Assembly: GCA_037176725.1 (NCBI GenBank) | Contig: JAZBRS010000020.1 | Location: 103,496,501 to 103,560,500 of the forward strand | Direction of reading: 5' to 3' | DNA length: 64,000 bases | Origin: Posidonia oceanica | Lineage: Eukaryota > Streptophyta > Magnoliopsida > Alismatales > Posidoniaceae | Part shown: one piece after another, positions 62,848 to 64,000 of the stretch | How the letters are laid out: each line of letters starts with the position of its first letter | How positions within the stretch are numbered: the stretch's first letter is position 1 | Made by a program: the position numbers and the translations under genes | The notes under the pieces: generated by a model | What the model saw: only the letters and a program-made list of their open reading frames with translations | Databases searched by the model: none | What the model was told of the DNA's origin: nothing

Positions 62848-64000
62848 CCAGCACACACCTCGCAAAAACCACACGAGAAACCGGCATACGAACTTCAAAT
62901 ACGGCACAACCGGTCAAAATCCCAAATCCGGGTCCAAAACAACCAATATAATTAATTAAAAATACCCTTCCCAAAGCCAACATGCTAAAACTGGGAAAGA
63001 TAGGTATTCGCAAAATATTTCACAAACCACGGCCTACCGGCCCAAAAGTCTCTATACAACTCAAAACCCTTCAACTCCTCAGGCTAGGAAAACACTCAGC
63101 CCACCGGCCAAAACAAGGCGGAAATACCTCGTAAAACCAAATCTCAATCAATATAATGGCCCACTGGCCCAACGCTAAAAAACCAAACCACACGCCATAC
63201 ATAGGCGGAAAAACATTAGGCCCAATACGGCCCAAAACTCAAACTATAATCTCACGCCTTACACTGGCGGAAAAGCATTAGGCCCAATACAGCCCAAAAC
63301 ATAGCAAAACCTCACAAAGCCCAAACTCAGGCAAAGCTCTTGGCCTAATACGGCCAGCAACAACCAAAACACAGCCCCACGGGCACAAAACCACAACTGA
63401 TCGTATTGCCTGGTGCCAAGCAACCGACCTGGCCTCAAGCAGTAGCTAGGGACTCACCCCTGCAGCTCACTGCACTGCCACGAACACCCGCCCTGTGGAG
63501 GAGCGTGTACGTCCCGGCATCTCGTCACAAGAGACGCCTCAAAAGCGATCCCCACTTGGGAAAGCTACTCACCCCAACTAGGCGAGTTGTCATCACTCAG
63601 GACAAACCACAGGGCATGCCTAATATACGGTGACCTCAACTCAGTGCTCCGAACCACTGGAGGCTCCAACCCCTAGGCTCAGCCATCACCAGTGCTCCGA
63701 ACCACTAGAGGCTCAACCCTTAGGCTCAGCTAGCACCCAAAACCAGGCGAGTCCCGGTGCCCGTAACAACTAGGGTATCACGCCCAACTACGCAGGAGTA
63801 TCATACCTCCCGAGTCCGCTGCTATGATACCTCTAGGTACGGCCGGCATCCCGACCCCTAAACCTCAACCCAAGCGAAGTGTGAGACACACCAAGAACGC
63901 CGTTGTATCCCCGTGTCCAGCCAACACAACTCCCAGGTTTTCGGCCACGGAAAGCCTCAACAAAACCATTTGCAAACCATTCATATTTTTCCTCAAAAAT
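62848..64000 (-). mobile_element. Tekay/Del-type 5' LTR, second part (continues beyond window)
   Basis: It starts with the right copy of CCAGC and continues the LTR cut at 38973. No gene. It contains a repeated GCTCCGAACCACTxGAGGCTC (63642-63665, 63693-63716) and three GGCGGAAAxxATTAGGCCCAA phrases (63142-63290). The outer LTR terminus is not reached. Confidence 0.75.

Overview
The window is plant nuclear DNA from a repeat-dense intergenic region, most likely of a large-genome flowering plant (probably a eudicot; the species cannot be read from the sequence). No intact host gene, tRNA or rRNA is visible. Nearly all of it is nested LTR retrotransposon sequence of two Ty3/gypsy lineages: Tat/Ogre-type elements (very long LTRs, Arg-tRNA-like primer site, extra ORFs, dual RNase H, G-patch) and Tekay/Del-type chromoviruses (LTRs opening TGTAA.., Met-tRNA primer site).

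Layout from left to right. (1) 1-399 and 9813-9967 are two halves of an unrecognised reading frame, split by a solo Tat-type LTR (400-9812). That LTR is itself interrupted by a solo Tekay-type LTR (1309-3443) and by an inverted solo Tat LTR (5130-9523, target duplication ATATA). (2) About 9968-25434 is a minus-strand Tat element, 'B'. It carries gag, an intact-looking protease, a second protease-fold domain with a decayed active site plus G-patch, RT, two RNase H domains and integrase. Two solo LTRs are inserted in it: 15722-16999 (target duplication GCAGT) and 18370-22950 (GCTGG). (3) 25435-26785 is one LTR shared by B and by its right-hand neighbour 'C' (26786-34588). C is a minus-strand deleted relative with gag, a 66-bp-repeat Pro/Glu ORF and only the tail of integrase. 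The LTR-C-LTR-B order is the product expected of unequal recombination. (4) 34589-38973 is a minus-strand Tekay-type element, truncated inside integrase at a chimeric junction with C's LTR. Its own LTR is split at 38973 and resumes at 62848-64000. (5) Splitting that LTR is a complete plus-strand Tat/Ogre-type element 'A' (38974-62847, 23.9 kb, target duplication CCAGC). It has 4.4-kb LTRs, gag-pro-pol with nonsense mutations and few frameshifts, and after integrase an ORF with a plant-mobile-domain (DUF7745-like) appearance. A striking tandem array of about 20 small hairpins follows that ORF.

The most unusual signal is secondary structure. The Tat LTRs carry regularly spaced pairs of inverted repeats (GTTGGACGC..GCGTCCAAC) whose stems differ between families (GTTAGACGC, GTTATACGC, GTTGAACGC, TAAGACGC, TTAGACAC), mostly with matching changes on the other arm. 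Their spacing agrees to within a few bases between two diverged LTRs. A second, unrelated hairpin array (GATAAGT-CCGAA-ACTTATC) before A's polypurine tract also shows paired substitutions, and C has a third (CCCGG..CCGGG, 34-bp period) in the same position. Everything coding here is decayed. Premature stops are largely CAG to TAG, as expected from deamination of methylated cytosine, so the region looks silenced and old, with element A the youngest complete insertion.
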